Origin: Leptofilum sp041748655
GTDB lineage: Bacteria > Chloroflexota > Anaerolineae > Promineifilales > Promineifilaceae
NCBI GenBank assembly: GCA_041748655.1
Contig: JBGTCV010000007.1
Coordinates: forward strand, 1 to 64,000
DNA length: 64,000 nucleotides
Reading direction: 5' to 3'
Under the pieces are notes generated by a model. That model saw only the letters and a list, made by a program, of their open reading frames with translations. It did not search any database and was not told where the DNA came from. A program made the translations under genes and the position numbers. This document shows, one piece after another, positions 24,383 to 32,722 of the stretch. Position 1 is the first letter of the stretch. Each line of letters opens with the position of its first letter.

Positions 24383-25216
24383 ATGGAAATGCGTTATCCT
24401 GTTCATCAAGATCACGTCAAACGAATGACAACCGATGAGCTGCGGGCCAATTTTCATATTGGTGAGCTTTTCGAGCCCGGTGAGCTGCACCAGGTTTATT
24501 CACACATTGACCGGGCAATTGTTGGCGGAGCTGTCCCGACCGACACGCCAGTTGCCCTGACCGCTGAAAAACATGATCTGGCCGCAGATTATTTTCTCGA
24601 ACGGCGTGAGATTGGCATCATCAACATCGGTGGCCAGGGAACGGTCACTGTTGATAGCAAATCATACACTTTGGCCAGGCGAGATGCCCTCTATGTAGGC
24701 AAAGGGGCTCGTGAGGTTGTTTTTGGCAGCACAGACGTGAACACGCCAGCCCAGTTCTTCCTCTTTAGTGCCCCAGCGCACATCACCTACCCCACAGTCC
24801 AGCTGAAGATTGACGATGCGACGCCAGTCCACCTGGGGGATGCTTTGAATAGTAATAAGCGAACCATATACAAATATATCCACCCTGAGGGCGTACAAAG
24901 CTGCCAAATTGTGATGGGTATGACGCTGCTTGAGCCGGGAAATATGTGGAACACCATGCCAGCGCATGTCCACGCCCGACGTATGGAGGTTTACTGCTAC
25001 TTTGATATTGAGGATGAAAACGTGGTTTTTCATCTGATGGGTGAGACAGGCGAAACACGTCACCTGGTAATGCGCAATCGTGAGGCAGTGATTTCGCCTC
25101 CCTGGTCGATTCACAGTGGCATGGGGACCGGCAGCTATGCGTTCATCTGGGCCATGGCTGGCGAAAACCAATCTTTTGCCGATATGGACCCCGTGTCTAT
25201 GACATCTCTACGATAG
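24383..25216 (+). CDS. kduI: 5-keto-4-deoxyuronate isomerase
   Basis: The 277-residue product starts at ATG 24383 after AAAGGAGACAATT. It has the double-cupin KduI sequence: MRYPVHQDHVKRM at the start, REIGIINIGG, and the zinc site HVHARRMEVYCYF (His195, His197, Glu202) with His244 in WSIHSGMG, matching the ligand spacing of the E. coli enzyme. It isomerises 4-deoxy-L-threo-5-hexosulose uronate, released from unsaturated uronic acids, to 3-deoxy-D-glycero-2,5-hexodiulosonate. It is the first gene of the operon kduI-kduD-GH88 under the operator at 24295. Confidence 0.95.
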   Translation: MEMRYPVHQDHVKRMTTDELRANFHIGELFEPGELHQVYSHIDRAIVGGAVPTDTPVALTAEKHDLAADYFLERREIGIINIGGQGTVTVDSKSYTLARRDALYVGKGAREVVFGSTDVNTPAQFFLFSAPAHITYPTVQLKIDDATPVHLGDALNSNKRTIYKYIHPEGVQSCQIVMGMTLLEPGNMWNTMPAHVHARRMEVYCYFDIEDENVVFHLMGETGETRHLVMRNREAVISPPWSIHSGMGTGSYAFIWAMAGENQSFADMDPVSMTSLR

Positions 25217-25241
25217 CAGAAGGAAGTAAGGAAGAGAGGTA

Positions 25242-26009
25242 ATGATATTAGACCAGTTTAAGCTAAACGGCCGTGTTGCTCTGGTAACTGGGGCCAGCCG
25301 CGGTCTGGGACAGGCAATGGCCCTCGGACTGGCTGAAGCAGGCGCCGACATCGTCGGGCTGGATCGCTCTGGCAGTGACGAAGACACCGGCAAAAAGGTT
25401 CGTGCCTTAGGCCAACGTTTTCATGAAGTCTTAACAGATTTACGCGAAGTAAGCGTCAACGACCTGAACGCAATCGTTGCAGAGGTGGAAGCCACGATGG
25501 GCCAATTGGATATCCTGGTCAATAATGCCGGGATAATCCGGCGCGCCCCGGCCATCGAGTTCAGCGAGCGGGATTGGGATGACGTTCTGCACATTAATCT
25601 GCGTGCCGTATTCTTTCTCTCGCAGGCTGCCGCCAAAGTTATGATCCCTCGCGCCAGCGGCAAAATCATCAACGTGGCGTCGATGCTCTCTTTCCAGGGA
25701 GGCATCCTTGTTCCCTCGTATACCGCTGCCAAAAGCGGTGTGGCCGGATTAACGCGGGCTTTAGCCAATGAATGGGCCAGGCATGGCATTAATGTCAATG
25801 CCATTGCCCCAGGGTACATGGCCACCGACAACACAGCTCCCCTGCGCGCCGATACAACACGAGCAGACGCCATCCTGAATCGCATTCCTGCTGAACGATG
25901 GGGGACGCCAGATGATCTGAAAGGAACGGCCGTCTTTCTGGCTTCCAATGCCTCTCGCTATATGCATGGCGCGATTGTCCCTGTAGACGGCGGCTGGCTA
26001 ACTCGTTAG
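25242..26009 (+). CDS. kduD: 2-deoxy-D-gluconate 3-dehydrogenase
   Basis: The 255-residue product is a classical short-chain dehydrogenase: LVTGASRGLGQAMA for NAD(H) binding, LVNNAGI, and the catalytic Ser/Tyr/Lys in VASMLSFQGG and PSYTAAKSG. With KduI next door it is assigned KduD, which reduces 3-deoxy-2,5-hexodiulosonate to 2-keto-3-deoxygluconate. GAGAGGTA precedes ATG 25242. It lies 25 bases after kduI. The product KDG would need a kinase (KdgK) before Eda can act, and none is in the window. Confidence 0.92.
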   Translation: MILDQFKLNGRVALVTGASRGLGQAMALGLAEAGADIVGLDRSGSDEDTGKKVRALGQRFHEVLTDLREVSVNDLNAIVAEVEATMGQLDILVNNAGIIRRAPAIEFSERDWDDVLHINLRAVFFLSQAAAKVMIPRASGKIINVASMLSFQGGILVPSYTAAKSGVAGLTRALANEWARHGINVNAIAPGYMATDNTAPLRADTTRADAILNRIPAERWGTPDDLKGTAVFLASNASRYMHGAIVPVDGGWLTR

Positions 26010-26085
26010 CCGCCTGTGCTGAGAAAGCAAAATCGATTTTTGCCAGGCCCAAAATGCCAAAAGATACGATCAAGGAATATATAGA

Positions 26086-27276
26086 ATGGAACAAGCTAAC
26101 CCAACTTTAAAAACAAGCATACCTAAATTTGACGTGAACGGTGCTATACAGTGTGCCCTTGAAACAATTGGCAAAAATTTAATTACTTTTGGCCAGAACT
26201 TTCCAGACGACACTACTGAGAGAAATCTTTATTATCCGCGCCGTGCTCATGGAAATTTCACCGAGGGCAGCAACTACGAATGGACAACCAGCTTTTGGAC
26301 CGGGATGCTTTGGTTGGCTTATGAATTGACTGAGGATGAAAAATACCGCCTGGCAGCCGAAGCCCACATTCCCAGTTTCGTCGAACGCATCGAACAGAAA
26401 CTTGATGTAGACACCCACGATCTGGGTTTTCTATACACACTGGCCTGCGTCGCGCCCTGGCGCCTGACCAGGAATGAACAAGCCAAAGCAGCTGCCATCC
26501 TTGCGGCCGAGCAGTTGATGACGCGCTACCTGGAAAAGGCAGGCATTATTCAGGCCTGGGGAAATCTGAATGATCCGGCACAGCGCGGCCGTGCCATCGT
26601 AGACAGCCTCCTCAACATGCCCCTGCTTTATTGGGCTGGCGAGATGACTGGCGATCTCCGGTTCGCTGCGGCCGCCCAGCGGCATGCTGCACAAGTGCGC
26701 GATCACATGATTCGCCCCGACCATACAACCTACCACACATTCTTTTGGAACCCTGAAAGCGGGGAGCCGTTATACGGGAAAACCGCTCAGGGCTTCTCAG
26801 ATGATTCGTGTTGGGCGCGGGGGCAGGCCTGGGCAATCTATGGCTTCCTGTTGAACTACCGGTACACGGGCGATAAAACCTTTCTTGAGACAGCCCGGCG
26901 CACGGCCGATTATTTTTTGGCCAATCTCCCCGAAGACCACGTTGCCTATTGGGATTTAATCTTTAAGGAAGGAAGCGATGAAGAACGTGACAGCTCAGCA
27001 GCGGCTATCGCCGTGTGTGGCTTGCAAGAAATGATTCAATGGCTGCCCGACGACCCCGAGCGTCAGCGGTATCAGGAAGCAGCTAATAAGATTCTAGCCT
27101 CGTTGGCTCAAAATTATGCGGCTTGTAAAGACTCAAAATCGAATGCCCTGCTTCTCCATGGCGTCTACGATAAAAACACAAGGCGTGGTGTGGATGAGGG
27201 GACGCTGTGGGGCGATTATTTCTATCTAGAGGCGCTTATGCGCACATACAACCCAAACTGGCAATTGTATTGGTAA
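26086..27276 (+). CDS. GH88 unsaturated glucuronyl hydrolase
   Basis: The 396-residue product matches GH88 end to end: DTHDLGFLYTLA (Asp112), AIVDSLLNMPLLYWA (Asp173), QGFSDDSCWARGQAWAIYGF, DSSAAAIAVCGL and GDYFYLEALMR. The two acids are 61 residues apart, exactly as in the Bacillus sp. GL1 enzyme (88/149). GH88 hydrates the C4-C5 double bond of unsaturated glucuronyl or galacturonyl ends made by lyases and so frees the keto-uronate used by KduI. No signal peptide, so cytoplasmic. AAGGAATATATAG precedes ATG. It ends the first operon. Confidence 0.92.
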   Translation: MEQANPTLKTSIPKFDVNGAIQCALETIGKNLITFGQNFPDDTTERNLYYPRRAHGNFTEGSNYEWTTSFWTGMLWLAYELTEDEKYRLAAEAHIPSFVERIEQKLDVDTHDLGFLYTLACVAPWRLTRNEQAKAAAILAAEQLMTRYLEKAGIIQAWGNLNDPAQRGRAIVDSLLNMPLLYWAGEMTGDLRFAAAAQRHAAQVRDHMIRPDHTTYHTFFWNPESGEPLYGKTAQGFSDDSCWARGQAWAIYGFLLNYRYTGDKTFLETARRTADYFLANLPEDHVAYWDLIFKEGSDEERDSSAAAIAVCGLQEMIQWLPDDPERQRYQEAANKILASLAQNYAACKDSKSNALLLHGVYDKNTRRGVDEGTLWGDYFYLEALMRTYNPNWQLYW

Positions 27277-27371
27277 ATAGAGGTGCGTCAGTTTAGGGAC
27301 AAAGCGCTCTGGCAAAGGTACCTGGAAAAAATCTTTACAGTTAGTGGGCACCTACAAATTTCATCAAAGGC

Positions 27372-27413
27372 TTGACAAATAACAAGAAACGATCTAGTAT
27401 TGGTACGTACCGG
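27372..27413 (+). promoter_or_regulatory. ABC-transporter operon promoter with AraR-like operator
   Basis: TTGACA (27372-27377), 17 bases, TAGTAT (27395-27400), then GGTACGTACC (27402-27411) after one base. Identical geometry to the kduI and regulator promoters. It drives the solute-binding protein and probably the genes to 38518. Confidence 0.8.
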
Positions 27414-27519
27414 TATGAATCAAATTAGAAGGGAGGCTGAAGGGTAAAATATGGCAAAAAGTGAACTGCAAACAAAAAATCTGGCGTTTCAAATACCATA
27501 TCCAAGGAGAAATCTAAAA

Positions 27520-28890
27520 ATGAAAAACCAATCCGTATTACTCAAGCAAATTTCTTACACTACGCTACTCATTGTTCTATTTATGTTTAGCATCATGCTG
27601 AGTGCCTGCAGTGGATCAGCCACCGAAGAATCCGCCTCTGCACCAGATGCTGCCGACACAACGAGTGGAGAATCAGTAGCTGGTGAAACAGCTGGCCAAG
27701 AAACGGCCGTTGAACCCATTACCTTAAAAATGACTGCTTGGGATGTCGCTACGACCCCCTATTGGCAAGCCGTTATTGATGCCTATGAAGCCCAAAATCC
27801 GAACGTTACTGTAGAGTTGGTCGAAATTTCTTCCCAAGAGTATCAAGATAAAGTCAACATCATGCTCTCTGGCGGTGATAATACCGACATCATTACCGTT
27901 AAAGATATTCCCGGTTATTCGGCTATGCTAACTCGCGGTCAAATCGTTCCGCTGAACAGCTATATCGAAGCCGATGAACTTGATGTGAGTGTATATAGTG
28001 GGGCAGCTGACGAACTGACCTTTGAAGGTTCCATCTATGCGTTACCTTTCCGCAGTGACATCTGGATTCTCTACTACAATAAAGACCTCTTTGATGTAGC
28101 CGGCGTACCCTACCCCACCAACGATATGACGTGGGAACAATTTGATGCTGTGGCTCGCGAGTTAACCAGTGGCAGCGGCAATGACAAGGTATATGGCGCT
28201 CATTTTCATACATGGCGCTCGACTGTTGAACTGGCAACTGTACAGGATGGGAAAAACACAGTTATCGCTACCGACTACAGTTTCATGGAGCCGATGTATG
28301 ACATGGTTGTAGCCATGCAGAATGACGGCATCATCATGGATTATGGTTCGTTGAAAGCCGGTAGTGTTCACTATTCGGGCGTTTTCAAAAATTCTCAGGT
28401 TGCTATGTTGCCCATGGGCTCCTGGTTCATTGGTACGCTGATTTCGGCCAAGGCCGACGGCGAGTTTGATTTCGATTGGGGTGTAGCCAAGTTCCCTCAT
28501 CCAGAAGGTGTTGAAGCTGGAACAACCGCCGGTACGCTGACTTCACTGGCTATCAATACCAACTCGCCGAATAAAGAAGCGGCTTGGGACTTCATCAAGT
28601 TTTATAGTGGTCCTGAAGGGGCAAAGGCACTGGCCGCTATCGGTAATCTTCCGGCCATCCGCAGTGCAGAGGTATTGGATGTCTTTGGTGCCCTTGATGG
28701 GGTTCCGGCTGAAGCCGCCGAAGCGTTACAGACCACAACCGTTCGCCTGGAACTTCCCATGCATCCTAAGGTGGGTGCAGTTGAACAAATCTTGAATGAA
28801 GAGCACGATCTGATTATGACTAACTCAGTCTCCGTAAACGAAGGCATTGCAGAAATGACAAGCCGCGTCTCAGAATCGCTGGGTCAATAA
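27520..28890 (+). CDS. ABC sugar transporter, solute-binding lipoprotein
   Basis: ATG 27520 follows AAGGAG and gives 456 residues. An in-frame ATG at 27451 would add 23 residues and also has a weak ribosome site. The signal peptide ends in MLSACSGS (lipobox LSAC). The mature protein is a family 1 extracellular sugar-binding protein: KMTAWDVATTPYWQAVIDAY, SSQEYQDKVNIMLSGGDNTD, PFRSDIWILYYNKDLFD, PMGSWFIGTL and NSPNKEAAWDFIKFYSGPEG. It captures oligosaccharides outside the membrane for the two permeases downstream. Ligand is inferred from context to be a uronate-containing oligosaccharide. Confidence 0.92.
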   Translation: MKNQSVLLKQISYTTLLIVLFMFSIMLSACSGSATEESASAPDAADTTSGESVAGETAGQETAVEPITLKMTAWDVATTPYWQAVIDAYEAQNPNVTVELVEISSQEYQDKVNIMLSGGDNTDIITVKDIPGYSAMLTRGQIVPLNSYIEADELDVSVYSGAADELTFEGSIYALPFRSDIWILYYNKDLFDVAGVPYPTNDMTWEQFDAVARELTSGSGNDKVYGAHFHTWRSTVELATVQDGKNTVIATDYSFMEPMYDMVVAMQNDGIIMDYGSLKAGSVHYSGVFKNSQVAMLPMGSWFIGTLISAKADGEFDFDWGVAKFPHPEGVEAGTTAGTLTSLAINTNSPNKEAAWDFIKFYSGPEGAKALAAIGNLPAIRSAEVLDVFGALDGVPAEAAEALQTTTVRLELPMHPKVGAVEQILNEEHDLIMTNSVSVNEGIAEMTSRVSESLGQ

Positions 28891-28910
28891 TATTCAATTG
28901 ATTTTGACAG

Positions 28911-28971
28911 TACCTTGCAGGAATCCCCTGTCTCTAATATAAGAAGAGCAGCTAGTATTTCCTGCAAGGTA
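28911..28971 (+). terminator. Intercistronic hairpin after the binding-protein gene
   Basis: TACCTTGCAGGAA (28911-28923) is a perfect complement of TTCCTGCAAGGTA (28959-28971), and TCTCTTTTT follows. Hairpins here commonly attenuate transcription or protect the upstream mRNA, giving more binding protein than permease. Confidence 0.7.
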
Positions 28972-29041
28972 TCTCTTTTTGCCGAAAAGGGTGGGGATAG
29001 AGTCAAAGTTGCCTGAGATGCTTTAGCATAGCAGGCTTCTA

Positions 29042-29998
29042 ATGAGCCGCTCGAAGGATGGTTTTAGACTGATGGACGCTATACAATTGAACCTCCCCCA
29101 GCAAAAATCCGCTAGAATCCGACGCAAATTACTTAGAGAAAACCTCATTGCCTACTCCTTCATTCTCCCCAATCTGCTTGGCTTTGCAATTTTCACATTA
29201 GTGCCGATGGTCTTTTCACTTGTACTTGCCTTCATGCATTGGGATGGGGCCAACGTCATCTCCTGGGCAGGACTAGACAACTTTAAACAGTTATGGGGAG
29301 ATACAACCTTCCGTATTTCCTTGACCAACACCTTTTATTACGTCATCGGAACTGTACCCTTAACCATGGCTGCGTCACTTGGGCTGGCATTGCTGCTAAA
29401 CCAACCCCTGCGTGGGCGGAACTTCTTCCGCACCACCTTCTTCTTCCCGTATGTAGCGTCACTGGTCGCGGTTGCTGTCGTATGGAACATGCTCTTTCAC
29501 CCGGCACTGGGGCCTGTAAACCAACTTCTCCTCACATTAGGCGTAGAAAATCCACCCCGCTGGACGGCCTCTGTAGACTGGGCAATGCCCACCGTCATCA
29601 TGGCCAGTATCTGGAAAGGGATGGGTTATTACATGGTAATTTATCTGGCTGCATTGCAAGGTATACCCTCAACCCTCTATGAAGCAGCCGAAATAGATGG
29701 TGCAAATACCTGGCAGAAATTTCGCTATGTCACCCTTCCCATGTTAACGCCCGCGACTTTCTTTGTTAGCATCATGCTTACCATTGCGTCCTTCAAAGTC
29801 TTTGACCTGATCCTGATAATGACCGGTGGCGGTCCAGGACGAGCAACCAACGTATTAGTAATTCACACCTACAACACAGCGTTTAGGGAATTTAGATTTG
29901 GCTACTCCAGTGCTATAGCGATGGTGCTGTTTGCCATTGTCCTTGTGATCACAATTGTCCAATTCCGTATGGAAAGACGCTGGGTTAACTACATGTAA
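29042..29998 (+). CDS. ABC sugar transporter permease (MalF/UgpA type)
   Basis: The 318-residue product has six predicted TM helices, starting at LIAYSFILPNLLGFAIFTLV. The cytoplasmic EAA loop is YEAAEIDGANTWQKFRYVTL, which contacts the ATPase. TGGGPGRATNVLV is typical of the MalF/UgpA branch. ATG 29042 is the first start. ATG 29072 is also possible, with AAGGA upstream. It pairs with the next gene. No ATPase gene is in the window, so a shared MsmK-type ATPase encoded elsewhere is inferred. Confidence 0.9.
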   Translation: MSRSKDGFRLMDAIQLNLPQQKSARIRRKLLRENLIAYSFILPNLLGFAIFTLVPMVFSLVLAFMHWDGANVISWAGLDNFKQLWGDTTFRISLTNTFYYVIGTVPLTMAASLGLALLLNQPLRGRNFFRTTFFFPYVASLVAVAVVWNMLFHPALGPVNQLLLTLGVENPPRWTASVDWAMPTVIMASIWKGMGYYMVIYLAALQGIPSTLYEAAEIDGANTWQKFRYVTLPMLTPATFFVSIMLTIASFKVFDLILIMTGGGPGRATNVLVIHTYNTAFREFRFGYSSAIAMVLFAIVLVITIVQFRMERRWVNYM

Positions 29999-30028
29999 TG
30001 CGATCAAAGTGCTGAGGAGATGCCTGAA

Positions 30029-30901
30029 ATGCAAACCATAAAAGTCAAACAAAATCATACCGGTTTAATGTCATATCGTTTCAGAAAACGTCTGAGCACG
30101 ACGCTTACCTATGTGCTCTTAATTTTTCTGACAGCGCTTATGATGCTGCCTTTTCTCTGGATGCTTTCTGCTTCCCTCAAGTTGGACAAGGACGTATTTG
30201 GGTTTCCCATAGTGTGGATTCCTGCGGTTCCCCAATGGAGCAACTACGTCGAAATCTGGACCAAGATTCCTTTCTTGACCTTTTTTGCTAACACGGCCAA
30301 GCTTACCGTGATTATCACGTTTCTCCAGCTCCTCACGAGCAGTTTAGCAGGGTATGCCTTTGCCAAGCTCCAATTTAAGGGCCGCGATTTTGTCTTTCTG
30401 GCCTACATCGCCAGCATTGCCATTCCGTGGCAAGCTTACATGGTGCCGCAATTTATCATGATGCGGAAACTCAATTTGTTCGATACGCACCTGGCATTGA
30501 TCCTCCTACAAGCCTTTTCAGCGTTTGGTGTTTTTTTGATGCGCCAGTTCTTTATCAGTATTCCTAACGATTTAATTGAGGCCGCACGCATTGATGGATT
30601 AAGTGAATATGGTATTTACGCCCGAATCATGCTGCCCCTATCTAAGCCAGCCCTGGCAACGCTCACCATTTTTACCTCTGTCTTTGTTTGGAATGATTTT
30701 ATGGGTCCCTTGATCTATCTTAATACCCAATCCCTTAAGACGATTCAACTGGGCCTGCGCTTGTTTATTCAGCAATATTCGGCTGACTATGCTCTCATTA
30801 TGGCGGCATCTCTTGTCTCGCTGATACCGGTGGTTGTTCTATTCCTGGCATTTCAGCGATTCTTTGTTGAGGGCATTGCCTCAACGGGTGTTAAAGGCTG
30901 A
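30029..30901 (+). CDS. ABC sugar transporter permease (MalG/UgpE type)
   Basis: GAGGAG (30014-30019) lies nine bases before ATG 30029, which gives 290 residues. An ATG at 30020 abuts the site and is less likely. Six TM helices are predicted, with the MalG-type opening LMMLPFLWMLSASLK, SSLAGYAFAKLQFKGRD, and the EAA loop EAARIDGLSEYGIYARIMLP. It forms the inner-membrane channel with the preceding permease. Confidence 0.9.
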   Translation: MQTIKVKQNHTGLMSYRFRKRLSTTLTYVLLIFLTALMMLPFLWMLSASLKLDKDVFGFPIVWIPAVPQWSNYVEIWTKIPFLTFFANTAKLTVIITFLQLLTSSLAGYAFAKLQFKGRDFVFLAYIASIAIPWQAYMVPQFIMMRKLNLFDTHLALILLQAFSAFGVFLMRQFFISIPNDLIEAARIDGLSEYGIYARIMLPLSKPALATLTIFTSVFVWNDFMGPLIYLNTQSLKTIQLGLRLFIQQYSADYALIMAASLVSLIPVVVLFLAFQRFFVEGIASTGVKG

Positions 30902-30916
30902 TTTGGATCGAGCGAA

Positions 30917-32722
30917 ATGGTTAATCCGTTATTAAATAATCCGCTAAGAACACGAACTGATTTACAAACGGCCGTTTCCCAACTCTTCGCCCCGCTTAAA
31001 CCCTACTTTAGCCCCGGCGCAGCCCATGTACTACCCGGTCACACGGCCGCCCTGTACGATAACTACGCGGCAGGGTTGGAGGGATTTGCACGGCCGTTAT
31101 GGGGCCTCATCCCCCTGGCAGCCGGCGGCGGAGACTTTGCCGATTGGGAACTCTACCGGAGCGGGCTGGCCAACGGCACGAACCCCCAGCATCCCGAATT
31201 TTGGGGTGAGCCAAACGACAGCGACCAACGCCTGGTGGAAATGGCGGCCATTGGCCTGGCACTCGCGCTTGTGCCTGGCAAAATCTGGGAGCCGCTTGAC
31301 GAGCAAGCACGCCAACACCTAGCCGATTGGCTCTCTACCATCAACCAGCGGACTATTCCAGACACCAACTGGCTCTTCTTCCGCGTGCTGGTCAATCTGG
31401 GTCTGGAGCGGGTAGGTGCAGCTTACGATGAGGCCGCTATGTACGCTGCTCTCGACCGGCTGGAGCAGTTCTATCTGGGCGATGGCTGGTACTCCGACGG
31501 CGCAAACGACCAGCGCGACTACTACATCCCCTTCGCCATGCACTACTACGGCCTTGTCTACGCCAGGCTGAACGGGGCGCGTGACCCCGAGCGGGCACAA
31601 CGTTTCCGGCAGCGAGCGGCCAAATTTGCCCAGGAGTTCATCCACTGGTTTGCCGCCGATGGCGCGGCGCTACCCTTTGGCCGCAGCCTGACCTACCGTT
31701 TTGCCCAGGGCGGCTTTTGGGGGGCACTGGCCTTTGCCGATGTGGAGGCGCTGCCCTGGGGCATCATCAAGGGGTTGGCGCTGCGCCACCTGCGTTGGTG
31801 GCGCGATCAGCCCATCTTTAACGCCGATGGTACCTTGTCTATCGGTTATACCTACCCCAACCTGAACATGGCCGAACAGTACAACGCACCCGGTTCACCC
31901 TATTGGGCCATGAAATTCTTCCTGCCGCTGGCCTTGCCCGAAACGCATCCATTCTGGCAGGCTGCTGAAGAACCGCTGCCCGATTTGCCGCTCGTTCAGC
32001 CGCAGCCACACGCCTACATGATTTTTTGCCGTGATCGCGCCAGCCGCCATGTTGTCGCCCTGACCAGCGGCCAGCATGAGCCGTGGATCCGGCACGCAGG
32101 CGAAAAGTATGCCAAGTTTGCTTACTCCACGGCCTTTGGCTTTAGCGTGTCGGGCGGCCGTCGCGGCTTAACCCAGGCCGCCGCCGATAGTATGCTGGCC
32201 TTGAGCGATGACGGCGAAACTTATCGCGTGCGCGAGCGGCCTGTTTCGGCCGATTTTGAACAGGGTGCATTACACTCACTTTGGCGACCCATCCCCGGCG
32301 TTGAGGTGGAAACCTGGCTAATCCCCAGCCCGCCCTGGCACATACGAATCCATCGTTTGCACACAGATAAACCGCTGTGGAGTGCGGAAGGTGGTTTTGC
32401 GCTCGACCGCACTGGCGACGATCCGGTTGCTCGGGCCGGGTTTGAACAGGCGGAAGATGGCCTGGCTTTGGCAACCTATCCAGCCGGTGGTAGTGGGCTG
32501 CGAGATTTATCTGGGCAGCGAAACGGCCGTATCCTCCGCGTCGATCCCAATACCAACCTGCTTGCCCCGCGCACCGTCCTGCCCACCCTGCTGGCGCAGC
32601 ACAACCCCCGTGAGCATTGGTTAACCTGCGCCGTCCTGGCCGAGCCTGACGTTACTGATTGGCAAAAGGCCTGGGAACAGCCACCGACCCTGCCGTCCTG
32701 GTTTAAAAAGGACAGGAATTAG
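30917..32722 (+). CDS. DUF2264 family protein, probable glycosidase
   Basis: The 601-residue product matches DUF2264 (Pfam PF10022): DNYAAGLEGFARPLWGLIPL near residue 46, EFWGEPNDSDQRLVEMAAIG, DTNWLFFRVLVNLGL, and YSDGANDQRDYYIPFAMHYY, an alpha/alpha-barrel signature. The C-terminal 200 residues are beta-rich. Relatives occur in polysaccharide utilisation loci and are suspected or shown to act on uronic-acid glycans. No signal peptide, hence cytoplasmic. It starts 15 bases after the permease gene, and its stop abuts the next ATG. Confidence 0.85.
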   Translation: MVNPLLNNPLRTRTDLQTAVSQLFAPLKPYFSPGAAHVLPGHTAALYDNYAAGLEGFARPLWGLIPLAAGGGDFADWELYRSGLANGTNPQHPEFWGEPNDSDQRLVEMAAIGLALALVPGKIWEPLDEQARQHLADWLSTINQRTIPDTNWLFFRVLVNLGLERVGAAYDEAAMYAALDRLEQFYLGDGWYSDGANDQRDYYIPFAMHYYGLVYARLNGARDPERAQRFRQRAAKFAQEFIHWFAADGAALPFGRSLTYRFAQGGFWGALAFADVEALPWGIIKGLALRHLRWWRDQPIFNADGTLSIGYTYPNLNMAEQYNAPGSPYWAMKFFLPLALPETHPFWQAAEEPLPDLPLVQPQPHAYMIFCRDRASRHVVALTSGQHEPWIRHAGEKYAKFAYSTAFGFSVSGGRRGLTQAAADSMLALSDDGETYRVRERPVSADFEQGALHSLWRPIPGVEVETWLIPSPPWHIRIHRLHTDKPLWSAEGGFALDRTGDDPVARAGFEQAEDGLALATYPAGGSGLRDLSGQRNGRILRVDPNTNLLAPRTVLPTLLAQHNPREHWLTCAVLAEPDVTDWQKAWEQPPTLPSWFKKDRN

